Positions 36,626-47,786 of a stretch of 64,000 bases of DNA are shown in pieces. Position 1 is the stretch's first letter, and the number at the start of each line of letters is the position of its first letter. A program made the translations under genes and the position numbers. The notes below the pieces were generated by a model that made no database searches, was not told where the DNA came from, and worked only from the letters and a program-made list of their open reading frames with translations. Origin of the DNA: Mycteria americana (Eukaryota; Chordata; Aves; Ciconiiformes; Ciconiidae); contig NW_027445436.1 in NCBI RefSeq assembly GCF_035582795.1, forward strand, positions 990,770 through 1,054,769, in the 5' to 3' direction.

Positions 36626-37634
36626 GCAACCACCGGATGGCTGGAAAGATATCCTGTGCCCCATGCCATCGCCCGGAATACTATCTTGGGCCTTGATAAA
36701 CAAGTCCTGTGGCGACATGGCACCCCAGAGAGAATTGAGTCAGACAACGGGACTCATTTCCAAAACAACCTCATAGACACCTGGGCCAAAGAGCATGTCA
36801 TTGAGTGGGTATATCACATCCCCTATCATGCACCAGCCTCTGGGAAAATGGAACGATACAATGGACTGTTAAAAACTACACTGAGAGCAATGGGTGGTGG
36901 GACGTTCAAACATTGGGATACACATTTAGCAAAGGCCACCTGGTTAGTTAACACTAGAGGATCTGCCAATCGACCTGGCCCTGCCCAATCAAAACTTTTA
37001 TGCACTGTAGAAGGGGATAAGGTCCCTGTAGTGCACATAAAAAACATGCTGGGGAAGACAGTCTGGGTTACTCCTGCCTCAGGCAAAGGCAAGCCCATTT
37101 GTGGGATTGCTTTTGCTCAAGGACCCGGGTGCACTTGGTGGGTAATGCGAAAGGATGGGGACGTCCGATATGTACCTCAAGGGGATTTGATTTTGGGTGA
37201 GAATAGCCAATGAACTAAATGGTATGATGTTAACTGCTATATAATACTGTGTGTCATCACTTGTATGATTACTATACATCATATCAATGGTATTTCAATA
37301 AGGATCACCCAGATTAGTGAAGAATGAACTTCGATGAAAGCAAGCAAAGTGCAGTGGTGATGGAACCAGAACTGGCTTCAGCATGCAACAACCCAACACC
37401 ACACACCATCTCTTGTGCCATGAAGGACTATTATGACAGATGGAGCCCAAAGTCATGGACTAAATGAACTTAATAAACATTTTAGAAGGATGGCCCATAG
37501 ACCAAGGGAATGATAACTGTGTGTACATATATAGATATACATATCAAGAGACAGGAAAAGTGGTGGTGATTAATTGTATTAGAAAAGGTAGAACCTGGGC
37601 ATGACATAAATGGTATAGAATAAGGGGTGGATAC
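36626..37634 (+). pseudogene. ERVL-like integrase and 3' region, plus-strand copy
   Basis: The integrase C-terminal two-thirds is open from the CR1 junction to the stop at 37211-37213, with RIESDNGTHFQNN (second catalytic Asp), ASGKMERYNGLLK (catalytic Glu) and GKTVWVTPASGK. It is 5'-truncated at about 36626. The non-coding 3' part ends in a purine-rich tract before the LTR at 37635. The orientation is opposite to the copy at 117-1522 and 30563-34770. Confidence 0.85.
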
Positions 37635-38261
37635 TGTCCTGGTTTCAGCTGGGATAGAGTTAATTTTCTTCCTAGTAGCCGGTATAGTGCTGTGCTTTGG
37701 ATTTTAGTATAAGAATAATATTGATAACACGCTGATGTTTTGGCTGTCGCTAAGCGGTGTTTACATTGGTCAAGGACTTTCCCCCCCTTCAGCTCCCCAT
37801 GCTCTGCCAGGTGCCCAAGAAAAGGGAGGGGGCACAGCCAGGATAGTTGATCCAAACTGACCAAAGGGCTATTCCATACCATATGATGTCATGCCCAGTA
37901 TATAAACTGGGGGGAGTTGGCCGGGGGGTAGCGATCACTGCTCGGGGACTGGCTGGGCGTCCGTCGGTGGGTGGTGAGCGGTTGTATCATTTTTTTTTTA
38001 TATATATTTTTTCCCTTTTTTCCCTCCCTTGGGTTTTGTTCCTCTCTCTCTCTCTCATTGTTTTTTCCTTCTCATTATAATTCATTATTATTATTACTAT
38101 TATTTTGTTCCAATTATTAAACTGTTTGTTTCTCAACCCACGAATTTTCTTACTTTTGATCTTCCGATTCTCTCCCCCATCCCACCGGGGGGGGGGGGGG
38201 GGGGGGAAGTGAGCGAGCAGCTGCGTGGTGCTTAGCTGCCGGCTGGGGCTAAACCACGACA
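37635..38261 (+). mobile_element. 3' LTR of the plus-strand ERVL-like copy
   Basis: 627 bp, TGTCCTGG to ACCACGACA. It contains a CCATACCATATGATGTCATG block, a TATATAAA box near 37900, a long T/C-rich U3-R stretch and a G-run near 38188-38207. Its family matches 117-663 and 39927-40490. Confidence 0.9.
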
Positions 38262-38518
38262 ATACCCAAGCTCTGTCTCTCCCTCTGCCTATCAGCTGCT
38301 CAGGCACCAGGGACCTGACCACCACATATCCACCTCTTTGCTATCTGCTCGCCTATGAGATACAAGGGAACAAGTGACCTCACAAGCTCCTACACAAACC
38401 ATAAGCCTACTCTTGGCCTATCAGTTGCTCAGGCAGCAGTGACCTCACAAGCATATACCAACCTATTTGCAACGTGCTCGTCTTTTGGAATTACCACAGC
38501 CAACAGCTAAACACCTAA
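38262..38518. repeat. Imperfect direct repeat, unknown
   Basis: The phrase CCTATCAGYTGCTCAGGCA followed by GTGACC/GGGACCT-type text occurs at about 38287 and 38417, with related CTATGAGATACAAGGGAAC text between. It appears to be a diverged two- to three-unit tandem repeat. No gene was seen. Confidence 0.4.
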
Positions 38519-39140
38519 CCAGTCCCTCGCTCTCTCCCTCCCAGCACGATGGGGGAGACAACTGGAAGGGCAAAAGCAAGGAAAAAACCCACATGGGTCA
38601 AGATAAAGACAGTTTAATAAGTGGAGGGGAAAAAAATAAAAGGAAACAAGGCATGGAGAGGCAATCACTCACACCAGCAGACCGATGCCCAGCCACTCTC
38701 TGAGGAATGGCTACTTTGTGGAAACTCCCCTCCAAGTTTTAGTACTTAACAAGGCACCGTATGGCCTGCAATATCTCTTTGGTCCGTTCGCGTCAGCTGT
38801 CCTGACTTTGTCCCCTCCAATCCTCTCGCCCACCCCCAGTCCCCTCGCTGGGGGGTCAGAATGAGAAACAGAGAAGGCCTTGACGCTATGCCAGCACTGA
38901 TCAGCAATAGCTACAACAGCAGTGTGTTATCAACACTGTTTTAGCCACCAGCACAAAGCACAGCACCATGAGGGCTGCTATCAAGAAAATTCATTCCGTC
39001 CCAGCCAGACCCCGGACAACCTCCAGCCCTTATTCCATACCGTTTGCACCCTGCTCGGGTCCTGCAGTATTCAATGAATTTGCATCAACCACCACCACGC
39101 CCTTTCCCATCCTTTGACATGACAGACACTGTACTGGGTT
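38519..39140 (-). mobile_element. Older ERVL-family LTR with short internal remnant
   Basis: On the minus strand the LTR starts at 39018 (TGTCCGGGGTCTGGC) and runs to about 38519, with the ATGGGGGAGA, TTTATCTTGACCC-like and GGCCTTGACG-like blocks of the family, more diverged than its relatives. The 39019-39140 stretch matches the sequence next to the 117-663 LTR (the CCCTTATTCCATACC block), so it is a 3' LTR plus internal 3' end. Confidence 0.7.
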
Positions 39141-39926
39141 TGGCGGGTGTGGCTCCGGTGGACCTGGGCAAGTCCCAGCCCACTCCTGACTTCTCCCCTC
39201 ACTCAGTCAGATGGAGTTTTTGAAACATTTGATCAAGTCATCAACTTAAGGACAAGGAAAAACATGTAGCACCAGCCTGCACCCCACAATGGTCTTGCAC
39301 GTAGCTGTGAGATTCCCCCAAACCATGGAGAAAGTTCCCCACCACCACCCTTCTTAGTGTGACACCTCAAAATGCAGTTTGCAGTTCACAGGCCCATTGG
39401 CTGGTTTTTCTCATTCACGTGGTTGTTTTGGGGATCCCCTTCAGGCCTTTTCCTCTTTGTTCCCCTGAACATGTTCTTCTGAGGTTGGCATTTTGTCCTG
39501 CTTTTCCATTTTCACAGCCCACATGGCCTGTGCCTTGCTGCCCCATGCAAAGCCCAGAGTCTGTCCCAGTAACCCTGCATGGCCGCCCTGCTGGGCTGGG
39601 CTGGGATGTGGGGGCCTCCCAGTCCAGCTCACAGGACTGGGCTCTTCTTTGCACGTGTCCGCATTTGTTATGGGGCCCCTTGGAGGCCTCCTAGCAGGGG
39701 GCCACCGCCCATGGGCATGTTCCAGCTTGTCCATGCCCCAGCACCTTTTTGGCACCCCTCCGCCCTCTTGAGGCCCCCCCCACCCCAGCCCTGTCAGGGC
39801 CTTTCCCTTTTGTTTCTATTCACATGTAAACTGTAATTGCTCACTGCATTTGCTCTTATTGAAAAAGTTTTTTTCCATTTCATACCTATGTTTTTATGGC
39901 TGTATATACTTACTGTCTATAGCTTT
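39141..39926. other. No gene recognised
   Basis: Unique-looking sequence, AT-rich toward its right end. Open frames here are short and overlap one another in several frames, with no recognisable protein. Confidence 0.4.
39922..39926. repeat. Target-site duplication GCTTT, left
   Basis: GCTTT precedes the solo LTR and recurs at 40491-40495 directly after it. Confidence 0.85.
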
Positions 39927-40490
39927 TGTCCTGGTTTCAGCTGAGATAGAGTTAATTTTCTTTATAGTGGCTGGTATGGGGCTATGTTTTGGATTTGTGC
40001 TGAAAACAGTGTTGATAATACAGAGATGTTTTAGTTGTTGCTGCACTGGTCAAGGACTTTTCAGCTTCCCACGCTCTGCCAGGTGCAGAAGAAGCTGGGA
40101 GGGGACACAGCCAGGATAGTTGATCCAAACTGACCAAAGGCCTATTCCATACCACATGACGTCATGCTCAGTATATAAAGCTTGGGAAGAGGAAGGAAGG
40201 GGGGACATTTGGAGTGATGGCGTTTGTCTTCCCAAGTAACCGTTACGCGTGATGGAGCCCTGCTTTCCTGGAGATGGCTGAACACCTGCCTGCCCATGGG
40301 AAGGAGTGAATGAATTCCTTGCTTTGTTTCGCTTGCGTGTGCGGCTTTTGCTTTACCTATTAAACTGTTTTTATCTCAACCCTCGAGTTTTCTTGCTTTT
40401 GCTCTTCTGATTCTCTCCCCCATCCCACCGGGGGGGAGTGAGCTAGCGGCTGCGTGGTGCTTAGCTGCCAGCTGGGGCTAAACCACGACA
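39927..40490 (+). mobile_element. Solo ERVL-family LTR
   Basis: 564 bp from TGTCCTGGTTTCAGC to ACCACGACA, with a TATATAAA box near 40172. It is flanked by a perfect 5-bp duplication GCTTT and has no internal sequence on either side, as left by recombination between two LTRs. The surrounding sequence is an AT-rich stretch split by the insertion. Confidence 0.93.
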
Positions 40491-40495
40491 GCTTT
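40491..40495. repeat. Target-site duplication GCTTT, right
   Basis: Partner of 39922-39926. Confidence 0.85.
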
Positions 40496-40650
40496 ATAAA
40501 TGTTTACACACATATATAAATCTATACATAAATACATCTATAGGGGTACATATATAGAAATACTGTATTATTAATACATATTTGTACACCTATTTATAAA
40601 TATATCTATAGATATTCTATACATTTATCTATTTTTATATGTAAGCACTT
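40496..40650. repeat. AT-rich low-complexity stretch
   Basis: TATA/ATAAAT-rich simple sequence (TATAAATATATCTATAG-like), continuing the AT-rich flank left of the solo LTR. Confidence 0.7.
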
Positions 40651-40659
40651 CCTGGACCA

Positions 40660-41105
40660 AAGGAGCTGGGCAGCCAATCACAAGGCTGCCTGAGAATGAT
40701 GGTGTCAAGAAATGGCTGTCAGCCAATCACAATGCAGGATGAAAACACATGGGGAATGAGGCTGTCAGACATAGCAGCCTCCCTGTATGTCGTGACAGGG
40801 GGCTTCCTTTGTGACGTGTCCCTGGGAACACTGGGACAGGTGGCCAGTCCTGCCGGCCAGTCAGAGGGGCTGCCTGAGAACCCGCGAGTGTGACGGTGCC
40901 GAGAAATGGCCATTAGCCAATCACAGAGCACTGTGATATGTAACAAAATGGCAGGTCACTGCCATGGAATGGCGGCACCCTGTCATAAAATGGTGGCCCA
41001 ACCAAAATGGCAGCCCTTGCGTATATAGGCGAAGGGCCTTCTGGGTGTGATGCACTTCTGGGTAACCGGAAGGGGTGGCCGGTCCTGCCAGCCAATCACA
41101 ACAGA
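40660..41105. repeat. Tandem block with four CCAATCAC boxes and ATGGCGGC-like motifs
   Basis: CCAATCAC occurs at 40674, 40723, 40917 and 41092. GCCTGAGAA...GAAATGG...AGCCAATCACA is present twice, at about 40687-40731 and 40872-40925, so part of the block is a diverged duplication. Between 40945 and 41015 there are four ATGGCRGC/ATGGTGGC motifs, most preceded by AAA or AA. CCAAT boxes bind NF-Y and AANATGGCGGC is the YY1 consensus. It could be an old promoter-derived repeat. No gene follows that I can name. Confidence 0.55.
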
Positions 41106-41439
41106 GCACATGGCCGGTAGAGGAGAGTGACTTCTGGGGCAAATGGCCCCTGTGGCTGCTGGGAGGGGGCGGGACTTCCACCGGAAGCTGTTGGGCGGGG
41201 CACCTGCGCATCGTGTCTCCCGTAGCAGTGGTGCCTGTGCTCCTGGCGTGTTCTGGGGCAGGGATCCCAACGCGCAGCAGGAAGGCATGTGGGGAGGTGA
41301 AAATGCTCCTCTTGAGCCGTGGTCAGAGAAGGGGTCAATGTGCTGCCAGAGCTTCCAGGTCTGTGCCTGACGTAAGAACTTTCCCACCCTCAAGCCTGCC
41401 CATGCTTCTCACAACCAACCAACCAACCCATAAGCCTCA

Positions 41440-42412
41440 AAACATCATCTTTGCAAATTCATGGCAGTCAGGCAATGTCCCCAGTGTTTGGAAAAGAGGG
41501 AAACATCACACCCATTTTTAAAAAGGGTAAAAAGGAGGACTCTGGGAACTACTCAACAGCCAACCTCACCTCCGTGCCCAGTAAGATAATGGAACAGAAT
41601 GTCCTGGAAGCCGTGTTGAAACAAATGGAAGACATGTTAAAAGAAATGGAAGACAGGGAGGTGATCAGAGAAAGCAAGCATGGCTTCACCAAGGACAAAT
41701 TGTGCCTGACTGATGTAGTGGCCTTCTGTGATGGAGTAACTGCATCAGTGGAGAAGGGAAGAGCTCCAAGTGTCATCTACCTAAACTTCTGTAAGGCCTT
41801 TCAGACGGTGCCCCAAGCATTCTTGCCTCTAAATTGGAGAGCTATGGGATTGACAGGTGGACTATTCCATGGACAAGGAACTGTCAGGATGGCCGCATCC
41901 AAAGAGTTACAGTCAATGAACTCAGTGTCCCAGTGGAAACCAGTAACGAGTGGTGTCCCTCAAGGGCCCCTGCTGGGAGCAGTACTGTTTAATATCTTCA
42001 TCGGTGACATAGACAGTGGCATTGAGTGCACCCTCAGCAAGTGTGCAGATGACACCAAGCTGAGTGGTACAGCTGATACTCTAGAGAGAAGAGATGCCCT
42101 CCAGAGGGACCTTGACAGGCTGCAGGAGTAGGCCCATGTGAACCTCATTGAGGTCAACAAGGCCAAGTGCAAGGTCCTGCACTGGGGTGGGGCAATCCCC
42201 AAAATCATTACAGACTGTGGGATGAAGGGATTGAGAGCAGCCCTGCAGGGGAGGACTTGGGGGTACTGGTGGGTGAGAAATTGGACATGAGGCATCAGTG
42301 TGTGCTTGCAGCCCAGAAAGCCAAGCATATCCTGGGCTGCATCAAAAGAAGCATGGTTAGCAGGTCGAGGGAGGTGACTCTCCCCCTCTACTCTGGTCTT
42401 TTGAGACCACAG
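41440..42412 (+). pseudogene. CR1 LINE fragment, RT (plus strand), broken
   Basis: The open frame 41451-42131 encodes diverged CR1 RT motifs: [43 protein letters not shown] and CADDTKLSG (the usual F of FADD is C). A TAG at 42129-42131 ends it, and CR1 similarity ([20 protein letters not shown]) continues in other frames to about 42412, where another repeat interrupts it. Confidence 0.85.
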
Positions 42413-43262
42413 TAAAGAGTGCAGTTTATTAGAGCAACAGACACACAGGTTCTTTGGATTACCACTGATAAATTCACTGTCTGCAAAGCATGTGCAAATA
42501 CCAAGAGTATGAGTGACACTGCCGGCTATCATGGCATTAAAGATGATAAAGCATCTCTAGAGAGATTTCTAAGTTTCCTGGGCAGGCACTTGGTATAACC
42601 AAGTGTTCAAATCTTACCCAAAGGCGTCCCGATGGGGGGGTAGAGAGGCTCAGCCCGTCAACTGATCCCAGAGGTCAGAGTGGTACGCGATGGTGTCTTC
42701 CCTAACATTCTCTTTCTCTTCAGCCATTTTATACTATCTTTCACCTTTCGGGTGGAGCTTGCGTGTCTCTTGTCAGACATCTTTTTTTAGGATTGCTGTA
42801 AAGTTTTCTCGCTTTGCTTTTAAAGGTATAGGCTAGGAGAAATTCAAAGCGCAAGCTCAGTGAGGGGTGGTCGCACCTTGGAGGAGGGTAGCTTTTGGGA
42901 TGGAGGTGTGTTTTGGTATTATAATGAAGTTATAATGAGCAAAGTTCATCAAAGGACAGCATTTTGTCAGAAACATGACAGACTGTTGGCCCAGGACAGC
43001 AAATGTGCAGCTTACTGGTCACACACAATACCTTTGAGCTCCCATTTCATTGCAGAGCATGGCCGCGGCGTCTCCACACCGCTCCACCCTCCGAACAGTT
43101 CCTTCTTACAGTCAGTACACCAAGCTCCCCTGGCGTCACCAACGTCTAAGGTTACAGGCCTAGGGACCTTCCATGGAATGGCCTTGCATGTCAGCCACAT
43201 ACCACCCAGGAATCTTCTTCAATGCTGTGCCTTACCTAAAAGTGTGAATATAAGTTTAATTT
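42413..43262 (-). mobile_element. ERV LTR, minus strand (inverted partner of 45640-46660)
   Basis: The plus-strand text AAGAGTGCAGTTTATTAG here is the reverse complement of CTAATAAACTGCACTCTT near 46611. The two copies stay complementary through the TATACCAAGTG, CACCCGAAAGGTGAAAGATAGTATA, GCTCATTATAAC and CAGCATTGAAGAAG blocks. AATAAA (minus strand) is the poly(A) signal. Boundaries are approximate; the left edge abuts truncated CR1. Confidence 0.7.
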
Positions 43263-43275
43263 CTAAGTCACCTCC

Positions 43276-43382
43276 AGCAATTATCCCACACAGGACAAGG
43301 GGCAAGGGGTTCAAACTGGAAGAGGGTAGATCTAGATTGGATGTAAGGAAGAAATGTTTTACGATGAGGGTGGTGAGACCAT
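43276..43382 (+). mobile_element. CR1 fragment
   Basis: The text CACAGGACAAGGGGCAAGGGG through TTGGATGTAAGGAAGAAATG is CR1 3'-region sequence, truncated at both ends by neighbouring LTRs. Confidence 0.65.
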
Positions 43383-43752
43383 GGAGGGGGCACAGCTGGG
43401 ACAGCTGACCCCAGCTGACCAAAGGGATATTCCATACCATATGATGTCATGCTCAACAGCAAAACCTGGGGGAAGAAGCAGAAAGGGGGGGACTTTTGGA
43501 GTTAGGGCATTTGTCTTCCCAAGTAACCGTTACGTGTGATGGAGCCCTGCTTTCCTGGAGATGGCTGAACATCTGCCTGCCATTGGGAAGTAGTGAACGA
43601 ATTCCTTGTTTTGCTTTGCTTGCGTGTGCGGCTTTTGCTGTACCTATTGAACTGTCTTTATCTCAACCCATGACTTTTCTCACTTTTACCCTTCTGATTC
43701 TCTCCCCCATCCCACCAGGGAGGAGTGAGCGAGCGGCTGCGAGCGGCTGCGG
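43383..43752 (+). mobile_element. ERVL-family LTR, 5'-truncated
   Basis: Matches the second half of the solo LTR 39927-40490: CCATACCATATGATGTCATG, CTTCCCAAGTAACCGTTACG, TTTCCTGGAGATGGCTGAAC and TTCTCTCCCCCATCCCACC occur in order. A short GAGCGGCTGC duplication lies at its 3' end. Confidence 0.85.
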
Positions 43753-44884
43753 TCAGCCCTGGGGAACATGCTGCAACATCGCCTGAAGTAATCACCAACA
43801 GTGGAGAGAGACTGATTCCAGCAGCGTGGTTTGTCCTAGCAGAGTGTGGTTCTCTATGACAGGTGTCAGTGTTCCCCTCTGGACACCGGTATTCTTGTCC
43901 CATAACAAAAAGAACACACAGACAGGGACAGGGAGGGGGTTGGCTTCCCTTGTGCAGGGCAGGGATTCAGCTGAGGCAATGCAGGCATCTCATCCTGACC
44001 AGGAAGCCCTCGGGCTGAAGCAGGATTCAGCTCCCCTCTGACTTCACAGACCCAGAGGAGCTGGGAATTCTCCTGGCTCGGTTCCGGTGTGCACAAAAGA
44101 GTTGGCAGCGCGTGAGCCCCTGCTCTGAGCCCCTTACCTTTATTGAGCAGGGACTCAGGTGCTCACATACAGATCCTTTGTGATGACGGAGGTGCCAGAG
44201 GTGGTCCAAGACCTGTGCAAGGGTTTGCAAGCCCTGATGGAAAATCTCTGAGAATACCCACCTCCTTCCTGAGCATCAGCTGAGGGCCAGAGGGGGAATG
44301 GGGATCTCCTTGGCCACCCACAATGACCCCAGACATTTAGGGAACCTGAATGTGCCTTGTAAAATATCTCCCTGAGCTCATCAAAGCAAGGAGGGCCCCA
44401 GAAGGAGACCCAGGTCTCTCTCTCTCCAATGGACTCACTAAAGCTCCAGTCACCGTAAAGCTAAGACACATCCACATCCCTGCACTGAAGACTTTTCTTT
44501 CAGAGCTCTCATTTTAATGCCATTAAAAAAAGAAAAAAAAAAGCCTCTAGTGCCATGCCAGGTGCCTGGGTGCCAAACGCAACTCCACTCAGTAGGCAAA
44601 CACAGCACCGAACGCGCAGGAAAGCCGTGCCCTGTTAGAGCTGGTGTGGGGCAGACACCCAGGGCCTCCCAAAGGGGTCCAGTGACTGCGTGCCACTACC
44701 TGAATGACAACACCATGGTGCTGATGCAAGGTCCATGCCATCTACAGCCGGGGTGATGCAGGGCTGGGAGGCAGATCACAACCAGGGTGCCCTGCCCTGT
44801 ACCTGTGTTCTCAGCCCTTGGCTATTCTCCTCTCTCTGAACCTCTACTCACCTGCCTGATGCTAAGAAAAGGGAAGTTGATAAG
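43753..44884. other. No gene recognised
   Basis: Mixed-composition sequence with no recognisable gene or repeat family. An A-rich run is at 44524-44541. Confidence 0.4.
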
Positions 44885-44887
44885 AAC

Positions 44888-45250
44888 AGAATCAGAGACT
44901 CATAGACTCATAGACTGGCTTTGGTTGGAAAGGAGCCTTTAAAGATCATCTAGTACAACCCCCCTGTCATGGGCAGGGACGTCTTTCACTAGGTCAGGTT
45001 GCTCAAAGCCCCATCCAACCCGACCTTGAACACTTCCAGGGATGGGGCATCCACAAGTTCTCTGGGCAACCTGTTCCAGTGTCTCACCACCCTCACCATA
45101 AAAAATTTCTTCCAATATCCAAACTAAATTTACTCTCTTTTAAAAAACATTATCCCTTGTCCTATCACTACAGGCCCTGGTAAAAAGTCTCTCTCCATCT
45201 TCTTACAAGCCTTCTAGATATGTTGTATGGCTACAAGAAGGTCTCCTGAC
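44888..45250 (-). mobile_element. CR1 3' fragment, minus strand
   Basis: Begins with the CR1 tail (AGACTCATAGACTCATAGACTGG on the plus strand), then TTGGTTGGAAAGGAGCC and CTGGGCAACCTGTTCCAGTG blocks in reverse orientation, up to the GACCTCCT-like end near 45250. Confidence 0.85.
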
Positions 45251-45639
45251 ATGGATCCTGATTTAGAATCCTGCCAACTACAGAAATTTATCACGCATGG
45301 GTGATTTAGACCTCTTAAAGAACCACTGCCAAAGGTATCAGCAAAAGTGGTTTTCTTGAAACTTAACAAAGTTCAATGACAAGCTTCACTCCATTACTTA
45401 CTGCACAAAGGATATAACAATGATTCAAAGTTACCAGTACAGAACCAAAGTTACCAATGCAAAAATGAAAGTTACCAAGACAAAATCTTAGTGCACTCTA
45501 ATACAAGGTTATGCGCGATACTGGTCACTTATCAAAGATCTGCAGTTGGTAAAAGATCTGTCAGCCTCAAGGAGCAACCCTGAGAGGTGTCCCAGCTCAA
45601 GGGGAGATCACTGCCATGCTGTGGGATAATGGCCGAGGT
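45251..45639. other. Unassigned sequence, possibly ERV-derived
   Basis: AT-rich, containing repeated AAAGTTACCA phrases at about 45428, 45445 and 45468. It may be the internal 3' part of the element whose LTR follows, but no coding similarity is visible. Confidence 0.3.
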
Positions 45640-46660
45640 GGCTTAAAAATTAAAACTTATATTCACACTTAAGGCACAGCATTGAAGAAGCCTCCCAGGT
45701 GGAATGCGGCTGACATGTAAGGAATCCATGGCATGGGAGTTCCCTAGGCCTGCAACCTTAGATGTTGGTAACACCAGGGGAACTTGGTGTGCTGACTCTA
45801 AGAGGCGCTACCCAGAGGGTGGAGCGGTGTGGAGATGCCGCGGCCAGGCTCTGCAATAATAGGGGAACTTAAAGGTGTCAAAGAACTGATAAGCTGCATA
45901 TTTACTACCCTGGGCCAACAGCCTGCCACGTTTTTGACAAAATGCTGTCCTTTTAGTGAACTTTGCTCATTATAACATCATTATAATACCAAAACACACC
46001 TCCATCCCAAAAGCTACCCGCCTCCAAGGTGCGACCACCCCTCACTGAGCTTGCGCACTGAATTTTTCTAGCTTATACCTTTAAAAGCGAAGCGAGAAAA
46101 CTTTACACCAATCCTAAATAAAGGTGTGTATTACTAGAGTCACTCAAGCTCCACCCGAAAGGTGAAAGATAGTATAAAATTGTTTAAGAGAAAGACAATG
46201 TTAGGGAAGACACCATTGCGTACCACTCTGACCTCTGGGATCAGTCGACGGGCTGAGCCTCTCTTCCCCCCCATCGGGACGCCTTTGGGTAAGATTCGAA
46301 CACTTGGTTATACCAAGTGCCTCCCCGGGAAACTTAGAAATCTCTATAGAGTCGCTTTATTATTTTCTTTTAACGCGTTTGTCCTCCGGCCGTGTTACTC
46401 ATATTCCTCCGGCCGTGCTATATCCGGCCGTGTTACTCATATTCCTCCGGCTGTGTTATACCCGGCCGTGTGACTCGTATTCTTCCGGCCGTGTTACATA
46501 CATGTTTGTGTCCGGCCGTGTTATTCCTACTCATATTCTTGACATTTGTATGTGCTTTGCAGACAGTTAATTTATAACCGGTAATCCAAAGAATCTGTGT
46601 GTCTGTTGCTCTAATAAACTGCACTCTTCACTGCTCTGGCCGTGATAGTTCCTTCAACAT
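45640..46660 (+). mobile_element. ERV LTR, plus strand, with expanded minisatellite
   Basis: Reverse complement of 42413-43262 over most of its length. A TATA-like AGTATAAAATT lies near 46170 and AATAAA at 46613-46618, and it ends near CCTTCAACA. It contains the CCGGCCGTG minisatellite listed separately. Ends were set by similarity to the other copy. Confidence 0.7.
46382..46545 (+). repeat. CCGGCCGTGTTACTCATATTC minisatellite
   Basis: Seven CGGCCGTG-type cores (one CGGCTGTG) start at about 46387, 46410, 46424, 46448, 46462, 46485 and 46512, most followed by TTACTCATATTC. The inverted LTR copy has one equivalent unit only, so the array expanded within this LTR. Confidence 0.85.
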
Positions 46661-47385
46661 GACCAGACTGGGGGGGTGTAAAGGTTAATGCTGTCGCCTT
46701 AGTGAAAACTGTGAACCAATAAGTGGCTACACATACAGTCCTTAGAAAATAAACCGTTGACCAGGCCTGAGACTAAGACTGGACCTAGCCGCACCTAGAC
46801 TCCTCTCTGAGAAGGAGTTTAGAAAGCAAGGGGGTCCTGTCTGAACCTCGTGACTCAACGGGAGGGTTCCCCTCAGCCACTCCTCAGACTCTTATTTGTA
46901 TGCGACAGTAACTCTTAACGCAACACCGTGCAGCCAGCTGCTTAGCAGGGAGAGCTGAAGGAAGGCTCACTGAGGCTGCCATAATTATGGAATAAAGTGG
47001 TTGGCTTGTAGTTAAATTGCATGCGATGGAGAAGGGATGCCTGAGACTCCTTGTACCCACAACTTTCTCTGTTCCTTGACAAATGAGTCTTGGAACAATC
47101 ACCTGCTCTTCATGTGTTAATCGCATGCTCAGCGTTCCAGTTTCTGAGGCCATATGCATCAGTTCTCACCATGTCACTCTCTTTCTGTGTGGGTTTCTGG
47201 AGAAGAGGTTGGAACTAGAGAAGTTCTTGGCCCAGTTATGGCTTAGGCCTTTACCTCCTTTGGAGCCTGAACCAAACTACCACTAGTTTGGTCAAGGAGT
47301 TGAGTGCATCCGTCACAGGGACTCAGCTCCTTCCTGTGCCTGCCACAAACCCACAGGTGGTGGATTCCTCTTGCCTCAGTTCAGG
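46661..47385. other. No gene recognised
   Basis: Non-coding sequence after the LTR. Phrases such as CTCTGAGAAGGAGTTTAG could be ERV leader, but no primer binding site follows the LTR end. Confidence 0.3.
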
Positions 47386-47389
47386 TGTG

Positions 47390-47530
47390 CACACAATGCA
47401 GTCCTCCAAAGACTGGAGGAAATCAAATGTCCCTCCTATCTTCAAGAAGGGCAAGAAGGAGGAGCTGGGGAACTACAGGCCAGTCAGCCTCACCTCTCTC
47501 CCTAGGAAGGTGATGGAGCAGTGAATACTG
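47390..47530 (+). mobile_element. CR1 ORF2 fragment
   Basis: Encodes [20 protein letters not shown], a CR1 RT block, then stops (TGA at 47522-47524). Confidence 0.8.
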
Positions 47531-47559
47531 GAGACTCTTTCCAGGCACATTGAACTGGT

Positions 47560-47740
47560 ATGGCTGGCATGTAGATAACTTTCTTCATAGCAGCCCGTAT
47601 AGTGCTATGTTTGGGATTGTGACCAAACCATTGTTGACAACACAGCAATGTTGTAGCTATTGCTGAACCGTGTTTGCACAGCCTCAAGGCCTTCCCTGTT
47701 TCTGTCTCTTCCTCCTCAGTGAGTAAATGATATTTGTTGA
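47560..47740 (+). mobile_element. Old ERVL-family LTR fragment
   Basis: Diverged version of the LTR 5' third: TAACTTTCTTCATAGCAGC, TAGTGCTATGTTTGGGATT and GCTATTGCTGAACCG blocks in order, truncated on both sides. Confidence 0.6.
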
Positions 47741-47786
47741 GGAGGGAAGAGCAGGGGACGTCATTTAGCAAGTCAAAGATTTACAC

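Noticed and set aside
46382-46545. CRISPR-like array
   Set aside because: Direct repeats lack unique uniform spacers, sit inside an LTR and are in an animal genome; it is a minisatellite.
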